From Luscinia megarhynchos (lineage: Eukaryota > Chordata > Aves > Passeriformes > Turdidae): a DNA stretch of 64,000 nt. The translations under genes and the position numbers were made by a program. Where the stretch lies: positions 930,001 through 994,000 of the forward strand of contig JAPFBE010000036.1 of NCBI GenBank assembly GCA_034336665.1, written 5' to 3'. Shown piece after piece: positions 48,761 to 59,170 of the stretch. The notes below the pieces were generated by a model. That model had not been told where the DNA came from and did not search any database. It was given only the letters and a program-made list of their open reading frames with translations. Every line of letters begins with the position of its first letter. Within the stretch, counting starts at the first letter, position 1.

Positions 48761-49810
48761 GAAACTAGATTTTGTTTGGGGAATATATTATTAGTCGAGA
48801 AGGCTGATTACAATTTACTAGGTAGGGATTTGATGGTGGCTTTAGAAATCAGTTTGATCGTGCAGGGATCCCGGCTTATGGTGAGCTTGTATAAATTGAC
48901 TATAGAGGATGAGAGAAAAATAAATTCCAAAGTCTGGCACACTAAAGGAGAAGCAGGGAAACTAGAAATGGAACCAATCCATATCGAAATTGATAAGCCA
49001 GAGGATCCTATTAGAATTAAGCAATACCCCATAACTATGGAAGGAAGGAGAGGATTAAAACCTGTAATTGAAGATTTATTGAAAAAAGGAACTTTAGAAC
49101 CATGCATGTCCAGGCATAATACCCCTATCTTAGCAGTCCAAAAGACAGATAGTAGCTACAGATTGATGCAGGATCTTAGAGCGGTGAATAAGAGAACTAG
49201 AACATTATTCCCCTCTGTGTCAAACCCATATACTTTATTAAGCAATGTTTCCCCTGAGGATACATGGTACAGTGTAATAGATTTGAAGGATGCATTTTGG
49301 TCTTGCCCCCTAGCAGAGGACAGAAGGGATTACTTTGCCTTTCAGTGGGAAGACCCAGTACCAATAGGAAACAACAATACAGGTGGACTTCTTTGCCGCA
49401 GAGATTTGTAGACTCACCAAACCTGTTCGGTCAGGCACTTGAACAGCTATTAAGCCAGTTTGTGCCAGTGGAAGGAACAAAATTATTACAATATGTGGAT
49501 GACTTACTGGTAACAGGTCCAAAGGAAGAAGATGTGAGAACAAGCTCCAAAGAATTATTAAATTTCTTGGGGGAAAAAGGACTGAAAGTTTTTAAGTCAA
49601 AACTCCAGTTTACTGAGCCCGAAGTCAAATATTTAGGACACTGGCTAACTAAAGGGAAAAAGAAATTGGATCCTGACAGAATAGCAGGGATTGTTGCTCT
49701 ATGCCCCCCACAAACTAAAAGAGAGGTAAGACAGATACTGGGACTTCTGGGGTATTGCAGACAATGGATAGAAGGATACAGTGAAAAGGTAAAAGTTTTT
49801 ACATGAGAAG
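48761..49810 (+). pseudogene. pol: Reverse transcriptase, frameshifted
   Basis: Copies viral RNA into DNA. The frame at 48776-49411 covers the end of protease and the N-terminal RT, including YRLMQDLRAVNKRT and the first catalytic Asp in WYSVIDLKDAFW. Near 49370 the reading moves to another frame (open to 49806) with the catalytic YVDD at 49492-49503. The conserved Gly of the LPQGF-type motif is Arg here (LPQRF), likely a G-to-A change. The original frame resumes near 49810, so two compensating indels isolate the active-site segment. Confidence 0.88.
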
Positions 49811-51016
49811 CTTATCACTGATAGATTAAAATGGACGGAACAGAATGAAGAAGGGTTCAAAAGGATAAAAGAAGTACTCATAACAGTGCCAGTATTAAGT
49901 CTCCCTGATATAAAAAGGTCATTCCAGTTTTTTGTAGATGTTAGTAATGACATTGCACATGGGGTATTGACCAAGGATTGGGTGAGGACCAAGAAACCCG
50001 TGGGGTATGTGTCAAAGCTTTTAGACCCTGTGAGCAGGGGCTGGCCAACTTGCCTACAGGCAATTGTAGCAGCAGCACTGTTAGTAGAGGAGGCAAAGAA
50101 AATTACATTAGGAGCATTGTTAATAGTGTATACTCCCCATAATGTGAGGAGCATATTGCAACAGAAGGCAGATAAGTGGCTCACGGGTGCGAGGCTTTTA
50201 AAGTACGAGGCCATACTAATACACTCGCATGATTTGGAATTGCGGACAACTACTGCATTAAACCCGGCTCAATTTCTGTTTGGGGAAGCATTGGAGGGAA
50301 CTACTCATGAGCGTGCTGAAGTGGTGGAATTGCAGACGAGAATCAGAATGGACTTAGAGGAAGAAGAGTTAGAGGGAGACGAGAAATGGTTCGTGGATGG
50401 GTCAGTGAGAATTATTGAAGGAAAAAGGAAGTCGGGGTATGCAATTGTGGATGGTAAAACAGGGGAGGTAGTAGAGTCAGGTCTCCTGAGTGCAAGTTGG
50501 TCTGCGCAGGCATGTGAATTGTATGCAGTGTTGCAAGCATTAAAAAGGTTAAAGGGAAAGAGAGAGACAATCTTCACAGACTCAAAATATGCATTCGAAG
50601 TAGTTCACACCTTTGGAAAAACTTGGGAAGAGAGAGGTTTAATTAATACTCGAGGAAGGGGATTGATTCATGGAGAATTAATAAAACAAATCCTAGAAGC
50701 AATCAGAGGGCCAAACACGATTTCAATTGTGCATGTAAAAGGACACCAAACAGGGATACAGTTTCGAACTAGAGGGAACAATTTAGCAGATAAGGAGTCA
50801 AAAAGTGCAGCATTATTAAAAGTAAGTACCCCAGAGGTTGAAGAAAATGAGACTCAGGGATATCCCCCGTACCCCACCCCTAAAGAGATCGAAGGATACA
50901 AGAAGATAGGAGGAAAACTGGAAGAAGGTAAGTGGAAGTTACAAGATGGGAGGGAACTTATATCAAAGGAATATACCAGGAAAATTTTAAGGAGATTACA
51001 TCAACAAACACACTAG
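49811..51016 (+). pseudogene. pol: RT connection and RNase H
   Basis: A long open piece (49886-51016) encodes the connection and a complete-looking RNase H, which degrades the RNA strand of the hybrid. The acidic residues are visible: Asp in WFVDGS (50396), Glu in ACELYAV, Asp in FTDSKYAF and Asp in NNLADKES. The integrase start follows with a His-containing finger segment (RRLHQQTH) and then a TAG. This is the best-preserved part of pol. Confidence 0.85.
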
Positions 51017-51925
51017 GAGGCCCACGCACTAGCAGAGCAGTTTTTAAAATTTTTCGGATGTAAAGGGATCTTTGAATTGGCAAAACAGGAAGTCCAAGGG
51101 TGCCTAGTCTGCTAGAGGGTTAACAAGTCCAGAACACTACAAACAGTTTGGGGAAGCCGCCCTATAGCATATCGACCATTTGAAAGAATCCAAGTAGATT
51201 TCACGGAATTACCCAAAGTGAGGCGATATAAATTTCTGTTAGTCATGGTTGACAAAATAACTCATTGGGTGGAGGCCTTCCCGAGCTCTAGGGCTAGAGC
51301 CCAGACAGTATCTAAATTCCTTTTAGAAGAAATTATTCCTAGATACGGAATAATTAAATATATAGATTCGGACCAAGGAACACACTTTACCTCCAAAGTC
51401 ATTAAGCAATTGACAGAAGCCTTGGAGATTCGATGGGAATATCATACCCTGTGGCATCCCCAAAGCTCAGGACAGGTAGAGTGAATGAATCAAACATTAA
51501 AGGCTCAGTTATCAAAATCAATGATAGAAACAAAAATGTCATGGCCAAAATGTCTCCCTCTGGCATTACTAAACATCAGGACTGTGCCTCATTCAGAAAC
51601 TGGAATATCACCCTTTGAAATGCTTTATGGCATGCCTTATAGTCATGGAAGGCCGGTGGGACACCCTAAAATAGAAGATGGACAAATACAGCCATATTTA
51701 GTAGCAATAAATAAAAATTTACAAGAACTATGGAAACAAGGAGTCATAACACAGAACACTCCTTTAGGGTTCTCTATACACAAAATTCAATCAGGAGATA
51801 AGGTTCTTATAAAAACTTGGAGAGAGGTCCCTCTCTCTCTTCACTGGGAAGGTCCTTTTCTTGTCCTCTTAACAACAGATACAGCAGTTTGAACGGCAGA
51901 AAAAGACTGGACCCACGCTTCATGA
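51017..51925 (+). pseudogene. pol: Integrase, interrupted by stops
   Basis: Joins viral DNA to host DNA. The catalytic triad is present: Asp in QVDFTE (51197), Asp in DSDQGTH (51371) and Glu in SSGQVE (51479), with 35 residues between the last two, the D,D-35-E spacing. The zinc finger Cys pair lies near 51102-51111 (GCLVC), immediately before a TAG. TGA codons at 51482-51484 and about 51890 sit where CGA arginine codons are likely to have decayed. The C-terminal domain (GDKVLIKTW, HWEGPF) ends near 51922. Confidence 0.85.
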
Positions 51926-52017
51926 GTGAAGAGGATCGAGCCAATGGAAGAGACACCCGAGTAGAAAGTCACGTCTCCCTCGGGAGACCTAAAGATAAAA
52001 TTACAACGATCAAGTAA

Positions 52018-52551
52018 ATGGACAACAGACATCACATAAGGTGTACGTTTACAGGGTGGGAATGCTATCCATTTGTCCATTTTAAGTGTAATTACTGTCG
52101 TAAAGTTTGGGTTGCACATTGTAAAGGGGGGTATCAACCAAAAGGTCTGTGTACCAAATGTTTAGAAGAAGAGCTGTCTCTGACTAGACAATTCTTAATA
52201 CTCATCACCAATTTGAACTTAATTGAATTGGACTCTCTGACCTGGTACTTTGTGTACAAACATGGTGTAAGAGGAAAATTGGCCACCAAGGCTAACATTT
52301 TAGCGATCGAGTGCCAAAGGTCAAATAGAGTACCTTGCGAAGCGGATACAGTCAAATTATCTAGGTGGAGCACCTTTAAAAGGAAGTATGCAGCTCGGTC
52401 TATTTTTGGACCCCGAGAAGGATACACGTGCTGCCAAGAAGATGGTTTACCTTGCCGCTGGAGGCACCCCAGTGGGCGCAGGCAAAGGCAGATAGGTATG
52501 CCTGTGGGGAATCCTGATGGGCCTGAGCCTAGCTATGTGCCAAGTGACTAA
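52018..52551 (+). CDS. Cys-rich 177-residue frame between pol and env, unknown function
   Basis: An intact frame in a provirus whose other genes are all broken. Residues 9-48 contain seven Cys (9, 16, 24, 27, 35, 45, 48) and two His (21, 34). CxxC pairs at 24/27 and 45/48 resemble a four-Cys zinc site. Further Cys occur at 99, 107, 138, 139 and 146. A basic patch near 147-157 contains GRRQRQIG. There is no signal peptide or membrane segment. It starts about 95 bases after pol ends and overlaps the env start by 35 bases in another frame. Simple gammaretroviruses do not carry a gene here. The layout recalls small Cys-rich and Arg-rich regulatory proteins of complex retroviruses, but that is analogy only; it may also be captured sequence. 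Confidence 0.55.
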   Translation: MDNRHHIRCTFTGWECYPFVHFKCNYCRKVWVAHCKGGYQPKGLCTKCLEEELSLTRQFLILITNLNLIELDSLTWYFVYKHGVRGKLATKANILAIECQRSNRVPCEADTVKLSRWSTFKRKYAARSIFGPREGYTCCQEDGLPCRWRHPSGRRQRQIGMPVGNPDGPEPSYVPSD

Positions 52552-53395
52552 TATGCACCCCACAAATTCACCAGGCTTTGTGAGAGGAGGCTTAAGTCAT
52601 GAGTGTGGGGAATGCTGGCACATCCAAAAGGAACAAAACGAAGCAAACACTCCAACATACCTCGCCCCAGTTGACTGCACCCATAATAAAGAGAGAGAAT
52701 ATTGCACCTTTAACGGCACTCGATATGCAAAGTGCAAATTAAACGGGAAAACAATCTGCTATGACTTAAAGACGAGATTTGATATTGGCCAGTCAGAAAC
52801 TCTCAGACATAAAAGGGATACAAAATTGGTATCAATCCCCACATGTGACCAATGTAATCGCACAGTTAGCATAGGAGGGAAAAGAAAATCAGTGTTCGTA
52901 GCTTACCTTCAAGTAAATCAGTTATGCTGCGATCATACTCAGCTAAAGATGTGCATCATGGGAGGTAAAACATACTGGGTGGGTAAAAATTTAAAATATG
53001 AAAATAGGCTAACAGGCAATAGTGAGCCATTTATCATTGACCTACTGGAAGAAAATGATGACAGGATGTGTTTACAATTTGATAGCTTTTCCTGTTTCTC
53101 AAGAGATAAGGAAGGCATAGATCCGGAAAGTAAAATAAAACAGGTTGCCCAGGAGCTAAAAAGACAAGAATCAGAGATGAGAAATAGGAGAATAGAGCAG
53201 GAAAGATTAAGTACCCTAAGTGAACAGTATGACTAATTAGAAAAACAATACAATGATTGGGGATTGTCTGCGTCAGACAAAAATTTGTTTATTGATCTGA
53301 TGCAGGAAATGGCCACAGAATTAGGTCTGTCAAATTGTTGGATTTGCAGGGGTTTGAAATCAGCGGAAAAATGGCCTTGGAAAAGTGAGAGTTGA
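52517..53395 (+). pseudogene. env: env surface subunit, broken
   Basis: Env mediates receptor binding and fusion. The frame opens with a short hydrophobic start (GLSLAM) at 52517, with a stop codon just upstream in the same frame. It runs 239 codons rich in Cys to a TAA at 53234-53236. The same frame continues after that stop to a CWIC motif at 53336-53347, the CxxC disulphide-exchange motif of gamma-type surface subunits, before another TGA near 53394. The overlap with the 52018-52551 frame is unusual. Confidence 0.7.
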
Positions 53396-53929
53396 ACTCC
53401 AGAGCAGCTCTTAAAATGGGATAAATTTCAAAAACAATCCAAAGACCTGAGGGTTGAGTCCTGGACAAAAGAGTAATCAGAACAATTTGTGTTAGTCAGG
53501 AAGGAAAAGAATATACCGAAGTAATAGGATATACTTCATGTATATCTACTCTAACAGTAAACTCAAATAATAAAAGCAAGATCTGGCAACCAGAACCCCA
53601 TCCTGGGTATTGCAGTCTTAAAAAGAAAGACTCATGTGAATGGAGTGAGAAAATTGGACTATGCTGGAACAAAGGCTCTGGAGCTAAACCCTAGCAATCC
53701 TTGGGAGAACCAAGCATATACTGGGCCAAACCAGAAAATACAGATATCACATGGAAAGCCCCGGATGGAATATACTGCGTATGTGGGAAAAAAGCCTAAA
53801 GTGAACTACCAAGAAAATGGAAAGGGTCCTGCACGTTAGGAATGATAGAACCTGTTTTCTTCACCCAGATCAGAAAGTGGTCTATTAGGAGCACCCTTAT
53901 ATGAAACCCAAAACAGAGGAATAAGAGAA
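53396..53929 (+). pseudogene. env: Middle of env, degraded
   Basis: Carries broken pieces in different frames between the surface and transmembrane parts (for example 53636-53839). No clear furin site or fusion peptide could be placed. Confidence 0.45.
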
Positions 53930-54709
53930 TTGAAAAAGAAATTACCTAATGTGGGTGGCAGCCAAAAGTGGAATGGGGAGGAATGGCCTGCGGAGAGAAT
54001 AATAGAATATTATGGACCTGCTACATGGGCCCAAGATGGAAGTTGGGGTTATAAAACTCCCGTATACTTATTAAAGAGATTAATTAGATTGCAAGCAGTA
54101 GTAGAAATTGTGTCTAACCATACCTCTGATGCTCTAGAATTACTAGCCAAACAACATTCCCAAATGCAGGCTTTTGTATATCAGAACAGCATAGCTTTAG
54201 ATTATTTGTTAGCCGAGGAAGGAGGAGTATGCGGAAAATTCAATGAATCACAATGTTGTATAGAGATTGATGACTACGAGGAAACCATAAGGCGCTTAGC
54301 CGCAGAAATAAAAAAGGTAGCACATGTCCCAGTTCAAAAATGGAATTCCATCCTCCAGGCATCTTGGTGGGATCAGCTATTCGAAGGAGCCAGGTGGAAA
54401 AAGATGGCATTCTTTGTGGCATGCTCTGTAGCTGAAGTTCTATTCCTACCCAGCTTAATACCATGTTTCATCAGGCTAATGCACTCAGTTGTACAGGGCA
54501 TGCAAACTGCGGCTATGCCTATGGACCCAGAACGAGCTTCAGGAATCTTAGGTAACAAAACATCCAAAATATTGAAATTAGAAGAAGGCGAAGTAAATAC
54601 TAGGGCAGTAGAAGCATTGGCTAAGTTTGAAGAGCGAGTAGAGAGGGAAAGATTTGTTTACGAAGAGTATCAGGAGTGGGACAGCAGTGAGGAGTCTGAA
54701 GAGGACTGA
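53930..54709 (+). pseudogene. env: env transmembrane subunit
   Basis: A 259-codon open piece contains the heptad-repeat ectodomain (about residues 40-95) and then the Cys motif at 54230-54259. Seven residues separate the first Cys from the CC pair, where most gammaretroviruses have six. A likely membrane segment follows (FFVACSVAEVLFLPSLIPCF), then a long acidic cytoplasmic tail. The piece begins after the expected fusion peptide, so the subunit is incomplete. The ending lies 54 bases before the 3' LTR. Confidence 0.8.
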
Positions 54710-54750
54710 AAAAGGAAAGATAATTAGACACGAATTAATGTGTTTATGTA

Positions 54751-54763
54751 GAAGGGGAGGGAT
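54751..54763 (+). promoter_or_regulatory. Polypurine tract
   Basis: GAAGGGGAGGGAT directly before the 3' LTR, the plus-strand primer site of retroviruses. Confidence 0.8.
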
Positions 54764-54896
54764 TGTAATATATGATATAATGTAATTTGTGTAAATTTGT
54801 AAATTAATGTAGAATAAGTAAGGTTTGTATGAATAAAATAATAAAAACTCAGAAACCAAAAAGAGAACCACGGACAAAAGAACACAGATTGCTTCA

Positions 54897-55145
54897 TCAC
54901 AGCATTGTAACAGCCAACAAAAGCAGGACAGCCCAGATTAACAAGTAAATAGATGTAGCTGCAATGGAGATGGGTCTCGGAAACTGTCCAGGGAACACCC
55001 TAACAATGAGTGCCTGACAAGCACCCATGATTAAGATAACCAGAGCCATCAGGAAAAGATACATCTCAATGCCAGCTTCCAGTAAACCAAGACCTGAAAG
55101 ATACATCTCAATGCCAGCTTCCCATAAACCAAGACCTGCCTTCAT
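54897..55145 (-). other. Antisense open frame in the 3' LTR
   Basis: Same frame as 45678-45884, 82 codons. The 42-bp duplication adds 14 codons without a shift, repeating a GLGL-EAGIEMYL unit. Membrane-type hydrophobic segments are unchanged. Confidence 0.3.
55057..55140. repeat. 42-bp tandem duplication in the 3' LTR
   Basis: Two units with period 42, beginning AGATACATCTCAATGCCAGC; the 5' LTR has one unit. Confidence 0.85.
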
Positions 55146-55277
55146 CAGAATTCATTGTCTCCCAGAATATGCTTTTATCCAGCCCAAGGAAGAGAAAGGA
55201 AACTACATGAATATGTGGAAAGACAAAAGAAGACAAAGAACTCTGTTCCGGGCTAGGAAAAACTGCATAAAAACTGG

Positions 55278-56024
55278 GCTGATGTCCTGGTTTGAAGGAC
55301 AGGTGTCTGCCAATAAAGGCAAAAGCTTTCCTTTGAAGTAGAGACCTTAATTCCACTCCCCCCAAGTATTATAATTGTTTGAATCCAAGACTCTGAGGCA
55401 GCGATAAGGGGGTAGGAATAACAACTCTTTTACTAATATATCTAACCGTACAAGCAGAAACAACAGCAGTTGTTAAAATTACCAACAAAGCAGAACAGAT
55501 AACTCGGTCCCAGTCCTTTCTTTAGCTGTGGGCACGCTCTCTCTGCCCTCGATCCCGGTGCTCCAGACAGAACAAAGACCTACAGCTGCAGAGAGCGGGC
55601 GGGAGCGGAGGTGGGAGGGGGCGACAGCGGCCACGCCGGTCTCGGGTGGGAGCGGCTGGAGAGGGCAGCTCCTCGCTCACCGTCTGTGTCCGGGTGATCA
55701 GCTATGTCCGCAGAAGCAGGAGGCTGCAGCGGGGCAGATGCAGGGCAGGTGATCGCAGAGGGTCTGGCTCTCCTGCGTTCGGCCGCGTGGCTGGAGACGG
55801 GAGGTCCTCCTCCGAGCTCGTCGGAAACATGAGTCCCCTCCGGAAGCACGAGAGGCCCTCTGGAAGCACGAGAGCCCCTCCTGAAGCCCAGCACCCACCT
55901 ACTCCTTTTGTCTAGAGTCCTCAAAGGTCCTGGGTGTAACCCGGCCAGCTCCATTGGCATGATAATGGCAAAAATTCTTTAAATTGACACAGTAATAGAA
56001 AAACACTCAACCCCCAACAGCTGA
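55278..56024 (-). mobile_element. ERVL-like LTR (copy 2) nested in the 3' LTR
   Basis: The LTR is 55283-56019 (737 bp), reading on the plus strand TGTCCTGGTTTGAAGG to CAACCCCCAACA. It is flanked by perfect GCTGA at 55278-55282 and 56020-56024. The uninterrupted 5' LTR has a single GCTGA at the same place, proving the insertion. It is the minus-strand counterpart of 11513-12205. Its GC-rich interior (55560-55830) is the LTR body. Confidence 0.93.
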
Positions 56025-56224
56025 CCAAGGTGGTTTTGTGAACATTGGGGGATCCGGAGCGATAGAGTTTGGATCATAGCGTGTTCACCCGGCGCCGATC
56101 CCGGGCTTGGCGTTGTCCTTTGCGATTGTGGCTGTCGTGAACTGTATCCCGGTCACGAAATAAATTATCGCTTATTTTGATTATACTCAATTTGACTGAA
56201 TCTCTTTATTATCTATAACACCGT

Positions 56225-56805
56225 CAAGAAAGAGACCATATTGTTTTTCATTTTCTGGTAGCTGACTATATGGTGGGGCCTCCACAGCACATTACCTTTT
56301 CCTCTTCCTCCTCAGAAATTAGTTCGAAATTCTCACCTGCACGCCAGTTTGTGATGACTTCCAAGATCCCTGGGTGACTGTGATTTTGAGCTTGCTGTGT
56401 GATCAACACAACCCTCTTACTCCACGTGAAATCAGTGGCATAATGTGTGAAAGTGATTTCCCCATTGAACATCCAGCCCAGCACAGGCAGTTGGGGTGTC
56501 AGGAGGAGCTGTGCTTCAGTGTGAACCACTTCTGAAGCAGCTTGAACCCCTTCATAAGCTACCAGTATCTCTTTTTCAGTTGAGGAGTAAAAGGTCTTGG
56601 ATCCTCTGTATCCGTGACTCCAGAATCCCAGGGGTTGTCCTTGGGTCTCCCCAGGTACTTTTTGCTAGAGGCTCCAGAAAGGACCGTTCTCCTCCACTGT
56701 GGTGTAGAGCACTTTTTTCACATCCTGTCCTGTCCTGGCTGGCCCAAGGGCTACTGCATGAACTATCTCCTGTTTACTTTATTCAAAAGCTTGTTTTTGT
56801 TCAGG
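56225..56805 (-). pseudogene. RT connection and RNase H start of outer-provirus pol
   Basis: On the minus strand 56529-56266 is open and encodes LPVLGWMFNGEITFTHYATD and an ILEVITNW segment of an avian class II or III-like pol connection. The RNase H aspartate region sits at 56290-56225 and runs straight into the CCGT target site of the inner provirus. A piece at 56805-56740 continues from the part beyond the 56811-57947 LTR. Confidence 0.7.
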
Positions 56806-57952
56806 ACCCCTGTTGGAGGTTAGGAAAAAAAAAAAAAAAGGAAAACTCCTTTCTCTCAGGGAATTTTTCTCCCACTTGTTGCCTAAGAGATGAGAACAAC
56901 AATACTTAAGAGACAAAAGATGTGGCCTGGAGGGGGGAGCGGTGCAATTGACTGCAGTCTCTTAGCTGGGAAATGAGCTTGGTAGCTGGGGGATTTTCTC
57001 TTGGGAAGTGCAGGGATACCGAGAGACTTGGCTGGGGATCAGGTGCTGGGCTCAGCCCTCGCTTGCTCTCGGGATCGGAGGGGGGATGGTTTCTGGTTTT
57101 GGTGCCAGACTGTTGCTGCCCAGAGGATTCACTGCAACTGCGGAGTTTCGTCCTTCACTGCTTCTCCTTGCTGTGGGTGAGCCTTTGCTTGCAAGAGCAC
57201 TCATTGAACTAGGCCTTTTCAACACCAGACCTCATGGGGAGGGACCTTCACCATCTACTTAGGTGCCTCAAGGGAAACCTGGGACCCCGATCCCCTCCCC
57301 CTCTCCAGAGGGAGCATCTTCCGGCTGTTTGCAGCAGCTGCTTGCGGAACCCTGGCTGCCACTGCCCAGCCTCACTGTTTTCTGCTTCAATTTGGGGGTT
57401 TTGCTACACTTTGTTTGCCACCCCAGGTGTGCTCGCCTATGCTGCTCCAGCCTACTGCTCTGAGGTTCCTGCTACAGTCCATTTTGCCACCCAGAGTAAC
57501 ACTGAGACCAGCTGCTCCCCCATGAGTTTGCAAAGGGAGCCCCTTTTCTCTCCCCCTGTCTGAGCCGCCATTAACCATGTGGAGAGAGGCTGCTGTGCTC
57601 GCATCACAGCGCCCTCTGCAGCCACAGGGGGATCATTGCACCGGCCCTGCCTGGCCAGGAGCCAACAGCACCCCTGCCAGCTGTGACCATAACTACATCA
57701 AAGGGGAAAGTGCTTGACGGCCGAGAGAAGGGTGCGATTGGCTTTCTAGGTTTTCCTGTTTGTTGTTGTTGTTTGTTTGTCTTTGTTTGTTGTTCTAGTA
57801 AAGAACTGCTATTCCTTTTTCCATATCTTCGCCAGAAAGCTCCATAATTTCAAAGTTATAATAATTTGGAGAGAAGGGGGTCAAATTTTCCATTCCATGG
57901 GAGGTTCTTGCCTTGCTTAGTAGACACCTGTCTTTTAAACCACGACAATCCC
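56806..57952 (+). mobile_element. ERVL-like solo LTR (copy 3) in outer-provirus pol
   Basis: The LTR is 56811-57947 (1137 bp), starting TGTTGGAGGTTAGG and ending AAACCACGACA, flanked by ACCCC (56806-56810) and ATCCC (57948-57952), a 5-bp duplication with one change. Ends match 11513-12205, but the body is about 440 bp longer. Outer-provirus pol reads up to each side on the minus strand. Confidence 0.82.
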
Positions 57953-58075
57953 ACTTGAAACTATTTTTTTCCATCACACATGATGGAGAGGGTTTACAAT
58001 CTGACTGTAAACTGGAATATGCATCCTCCAAAAACCCACAGTGCCTAGGAAAGCTTGTGTGTCCTTCTTGCTGGT
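57953..58075 (-). pseudogene. RT thumb fragment of outer-provirus pol
   Basis: The minus strand encodes FLGTVGFWRMHIPVYSQIV, a conserved late reverse transcriptase segment, ending FKWD at the LTR junction. Protease and the RT palm are missing between this and gag, so the provirus had an internal deletion of probably 1-2 kb. Confidence 0.75.
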
Positions 58076-58139
58076 TGGTGGGGACATAGCTGCTATTTTC
58101 TTGACCATGTCTATTGCCAGAGTCAGGTAGTCACCTGAA

Positions 58140-59170
58140 GCACTGTTCATTCTCCTTCTTTCCTTGACATCACTGCCAGTGAGTTGTCATATGATGACAG
58201 TGTACTCCATAGGCACGTTTGCCACATGTATTGTGTACACTGGATCTCATCGGGATCTATAAGAGACTGCTCATTATTTGACTCCCCATAGAGTACCTCC
58301 AGTACAGCTAATTCTCTCAGGTACTGGATACCTTGCTCTATGGCATTTCACCTGCATGAGTGCACGATTAGATTAGAACATTTTTGGCAGCTGAAATCTT
58401 TTCACATATCTCGTAGCTCACCCAGGGATAGGGATCAGGTGATTATCTCTGGCCCTGCCTCTTCCTCCTGTTCTGAGGGCCCTGCTTTGTCTTCAACCCT
58501 CACTAAGCAAAATGATTTGCTCTTGGATTTCTTTTTCTCTATAGGTATGACTGATACCAGCATGGGTTGTTCCTCTGGTTCAACTGTAGTTTGAGTGGCA
58601 ACAGTGTCAATTTCTCTGCTTTCCTCCTCCTCCCCCTGAGGGTGCTGTGTAGTGACGATCAGTGTCCAATAAATAGTAGCCAGGATAAAGCACACTGCAA
58701 CAAGTTGCTCCTCTGTGGAGCAGTCACAGCATTGTCCTTTCAAATATTCTGTCACTTTAACAGGGTCCTATACTTGTTCAGGAGTGAACTTCCAAACAAT
58801 TGGAGCAGAGAATTTCCCCCAAAACTGGCACATTTTCTCCCACATTCCATGTTACTCATGACTATCCATCCACCCTTGTGGCAGATCTCTGAATAACCTC
58901 CCTAGATATCTCTTTCTTGATTCTGAACATATTGCAGACTGCACTGAGGAGACTGGCAGACTTCGCAACAAGAAGAGGCTTTCCTTAACATCCAAAGGAA
59001 ATTCAAAATTCTCAAAAGCTGATGTAACAGGCCTGAAGGAGGAAAAGGGGGTAAAAAGCTGGGGAAAATCATCCTTCCCTGTTTCCCCCACAGGCTGGGT
59101 AAGATTATTAATGAATTTTCAGAGGTAGCACCCAAGGCCATGGCAGGAGAGCAGGACTGAAGACACATCC
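58140..59170 (-). pseudogene. gag of the outer provirus, degraded
   Basis: On the minus strand 58755-58435 is open (106 codons), with a hydrophobic stretch near its start (VAVCFILATIYWTL) followed by an acid- and Gln-rich linker. Downstream pieces at 58430-58140 include IQYLRELAVLEVLY, typical of avian ERV capsid regions. Upstream pieces at 59168-58852 are the likely matrix end. Multiple stops interrupt it. Confidence 0.65.

Larger units (their letters stand above)
54764..56220 (+). repeat. 3' LTR of the Trp-primer provirus, interrupted
   Basis: Matches the 5' LTR, but contains a 42-bp tandem duplication (55057-55140) and a 737-bp LTR insertion (55283-56019 with 5-bp duplication GCTGA). Without these it would be close to the 666 bp of the 5' LTR. 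TATAAAA is CATAAAA here. Confidence 0.9.
45541..56224 (+). mobile_element. Gammaretrovirus-like provirus with tRNA-Trp primer site
   Basis: The element is 45545-56220, flanked by identical CCGT at 45541-45544 and 56221-56224. A 4-bp duplication fits gamma-type integrases. The 5' LTR is 45545-46210 and the 3' LTR is 54764-56220. The order is primer site, gag, amber codon, protease, reverse transcriptase, RNase H, integrase, an extra Cys-rich frame, env and polypurine tract. All main genes have stops or frameshifts. By eye the two LTRs differ at only a few positions in the first 300 bases and more often further on, so insertion was fairly recent. It lies antisense to UBAP2 and within the RNase H region of the outer provirus. 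Confidence 0.9.

Noticed and set aside
55560..55915. GC-rich frames as a host exon or CpG island gene
   Set aside because: Entirely inside LTR copy 2, whose ends and GCTGA duplication are clear.
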